From Asparagopsis taxiformis (lineage: Eukaryota; Rhodophyta; Florideophyceae; Bonnemaisoniales; Bonnemaisoniaceae), in the NCBI GenBank assembly GCA_030407315.1, contig JALQPE010001957.1:58435-122434 (forward strand): a DNA stretch of 64,000 nt, read 5' to 3'. This document shows, in pieces, positions 61,577-64,000 of this stretch. Within the stretch, counting starts at the first letter, position 1; each line of letters begins with the position of its first letter. The notes beneath the pieces are model-generated. The model saw nothing but the letters and a program-made list of their open reading frames with translations. It did no database searches and was not told the DNA's origin. Both the position numbers and the translations under genes were made by a program.

Positions 61577-63870
61577 GTTCCCAAAAAGTACCGAAACAAT
61601 TCCTGGTTAGGAATTTCTTCCATGAGACCCAAGTCAAATGGGAACTTGTCCGACGCATCGAGGTAGCTTACATCCGCGAAATTGTGCATCACCGTATACC
61701 CTCGCTCGTTTGATTTCCGTTCGGCAATTGTGGAAGTACGCCATACAAGTGCCGGCCTCATACGAATCCTTCCAGCTTGTAGACATTCGCGCAACCTGGC
61801 GAAGTCCAGCCTCGAGGGTAGAAACGTCGATGTAGGCTCACACATCGCTTGGCAGCCATCTTCCACGCGCGAAAAAACATCGGATAGATGGTGTCGATCT
61901 CTAAAACAAGATGACGAGCCCGATGTTGTTCCGGAATATGCAGCCCCTCAAACACAGGGTCCATCGCCACTTGTTTCAAATACCTCACCTCTCTGCCCTC
62001 CTCATCGATTTCCACACTCTCCAATAACAACCTGAGCTCAATCGGGGGCAGACAGCCAACCCTCACCGATGCGATGACGTCCGCGGGACGCTGCGCCAGA
62101 TGATGCCCTTCAGCTGGTCTTTGACTTCGAAATCGTCGGGAAGAGATGGCATCCCGTCGTCGAAACAGGAGGTCGTGTTCAGAAGGAGAGTCACGAACGA
62201 TGTAACCGTCTTCATCGACTTCCACTCCTTCCGGAAACAGTGAATGTAATTGTCACTTCGCGGAACCACCCTTGCTTCGACTTGGCCACGTCTGCCCTGT
62301 TTGTCTTCCTCGTCCGAAGCGGTGGTAGGACAGATTCTTGGTTGGAGGGAGTGCACCAGCACGTTGGTTATCTTGGGGGACAATTCTCAACGGCAGAATC
62401 GGGGAACGGGCGGAGTCTTCGTGTCAACCTATTCACCTGGAAGCAGTGGCTTGTTGTTGATCGGTGGGTTTATCAACAACGGCCTGCTCTTCTTCCCCGG
62501 CGGATTGTTGTACCACAACCGGCTCTTCTTCCTCGAGGCGTGTGCTCCCCGTCGAGCGAAGTCGCTGTGAACGGCGGCGGATGCCATGCGAAGCAGGCTC
62601 ATGTTCGACATTCCGCTGCTTCTTTTGAGTGAGTGGTGGTCCACATTGCAGCAGAAGGGCGGCGTTTGCGTCGAGCCTTAGTTTCTTCTTTCACAATGTC
62701 GGATTGATGAAAAACTCTTTCAAGTTGGTTTCCAAATCCTGTAAACCGTGGTGCTCCGTCGCATTCGAACCTCACTGCTCCGTGTCCCCCCTCTATACAT
62801 TGCAATGGCATTGGTGAGATGCCATTGCGAACTCCTTCGGCTGCTTAACCGACCCAATTGCCATCTCTGTGCTCAGAAATGACTGCGCATAATACTCTTT
62901 GGCGCCCATACGCAGCGTACAGAGAATTTGCTATTGCAGTCACGCGACGGACGTATGTATAGAAGTCGTTCACGCAAAGCGTCCATCCGGACGTCCACCA
63001 TGAGCAGGGTTCAAGTACGCTCGAAAAGACCACGCAAGACGAAGACAAAGTTTTCTTCCAGCAACTCGCGCACTATCTTGTGGTCCAGGTGCGTATCCCA
63101 ATCTCGTCGTGCGGCGCTCGGAATTGTTCAGCTCACGCAACACTTCGTCGAGAACAGGATGCTTACAGCGTGCTATAGCCAAAACGCGTCCACCGCTCTC
63201 AGCACGGCCGTCCGTTCCGTTGAATCTCATTCATCATCCCCATGAACTGCGCCTCGAACAATGTTCGGATGACATCAGACTCACGCAAGTCGCCAGCGTT
63301 TTCCACGTTATTTGCAACAGCAATCGTACGGATGAACTGCTGGATGGACGACAAGATTCGAACCAGGGAGCGCTCCGTCAGTTGCGTCCCAGTCGTATGG
63401 TTCGACTCTGCACCTCTGTGGATGATCTCATAGGCTGAAGATCACTGTCGTCCTTGCGGCGAAGGTAGTACACATCCAGAGGCTGAGTAACCCAGCGCAA
63501 GCGGTTTGCGTCCTGTGGCAGCTTGGTTCTGTGCATACGGGTGAGGCGCGTGAAGTCATCGGCAATGCTATGCATAGCATTGAGGACGAGCTTAGTCCGT
63601 CGATCACGGTCACGTTCGCATTGGCATGGAATTTGCCATTCTGGAACAGACGCGTGTCGGGGGCAGATGCGTGTTCTGCGACCTCAGCACCGTCACAGTG
63701 ATACGCGAAGAGCTCACATACCCCACAGCCAACATATTGTTGCGCAGGTCCTCCACGTGGTCTTCTTTCACATCCGAAGGGTCACGGCCGGTTCCAACTA
63801 GCTGCCTCACCAGCGCACAGTCGCTCCTCTCGCCGACGTAATCCGACGTCACAAACTTGGGCACCGTAAT
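61577..63870 (-). pseudogene. decayed upstream part of the dioxygenase-like gene
   Basis: Minus-strand frames follow one another in changing phase: 63864-63610 (KFVTSDYVGERSDCALVRQL), 63575-63378 (NRLRWVTQPLDVYYLRRKDD), 63048-62845, 62811-62599 (GAVRFECDGAPRFTGFGNQL), 62225-61758 (DPVFEGLHIPEQHRARHLVL) and 61866-61387 (MHNFADVSYLDASDKF). All look protein-like and on one strand, so I read them as one long gene with several frameshifts, or with introns I cannot place. No domain is recognised before the oxygenase-like end. Confidence 0.45.
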
Positions 63871-64000
63871 TTGGTCCCCTGCTGCTCACGAATGCTTTCC
63901 GCACACCTCGGTTCGTCGTCCACTTCGGTACGTCGTCTGCGTAGTAGCTTCGGTGACGTTGGAGCGAGCAGGGGTGCTTCGTGCCTCCACTGGAGGTCTT

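Overview
The window looks like a gene-poor, transposon-rich stretch of an intron-poor eukaryotic nuclear genome, most probably a red alga of the Chondrus/Gracilaria kind. That guess rests on long uninterrupted eukaryotic reading frames, a eukaryotic tRNA-Leu without encoded CCA, chromodomain Ty3/gypsy and Ty1/copia elements, and secreted families I cannot match to animals, plants or fungi. It is an inference; no sequence in the window is diagnostic of a species.

Region 1 (1-18.1 kb) is host DNA. A decayed unknown gene opens the window, followed by a 516-residue membrane protein. Four genes of one secreted 14-cysteine family lie at 4.0, 4.8, 14.2 and 16.5 kb. Between them are two paralogous secreted proteins (7.4 and 9.7 kb) with Ser/Thr/Pro-rich N-terminal halves and coiled-coil C-terminal halves. 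A tRNA-Leu(AAG) gene closes the region at 18.0 kb.

Region 2 (18.1-55.6 kb) is a four-level nest of retroelements. A LINE (ORF1, then the endonuclease start of ORF2, joined by an ATGA overlap) is split by one Ty3/gypsy element on the minus strand. This outer element spans 20075-54769, with 330-bp LTRs, TSD ttgtg, PBS, PPT, gag with a -1 frameshift heptamer, and pol with a chromodomain. Between its pol stop (47551) and its 3' LTR lies a mosaic of host gene fragments: NDUFAF7-like (plus strand), a membrane protein, a DUF547 domain, INO80 (DBINO and first helicase lobe), one WD40-like blade, and MOT1/BTAF1 fused in frame to that blade. Three later insertions sit inside the mosaic: gypsy A (21223-26722, in MOT1), gypsy B (31485-37317, in INO80) and a copia element (41541-47433, in the NDUFAF7 fragment). 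Each has clean 5-bp TSDs and nearly identical LTRs. All four LTR elements have a palindrome or tight inverted repeat exactly at the junction of the LTR and the internal region.

Region 3 (55.6-64 kb) is repeat DNA. The LINE ends abruptly in a zone of short palindromic repeats, followed by a 1-kb pyrimidine-rich tract and a satellite array (about 57.2-60.3 kb, 388-bp and 502-bp monomers, each carrying several perfect palindromes). On the minus strand follows a decayed gene whose last part resembles a 2-oxoglutarate/phytanoyl-CoA-type dioxygenase.

How it fits together: the host genes of region 1 appear to be an ordinary locus of secreted, possibly cell-surface proteins. The rest records successive insertions, the most unusual being a retrotransposon-bounded block carrying several chromatin-remodeller gene fragments.
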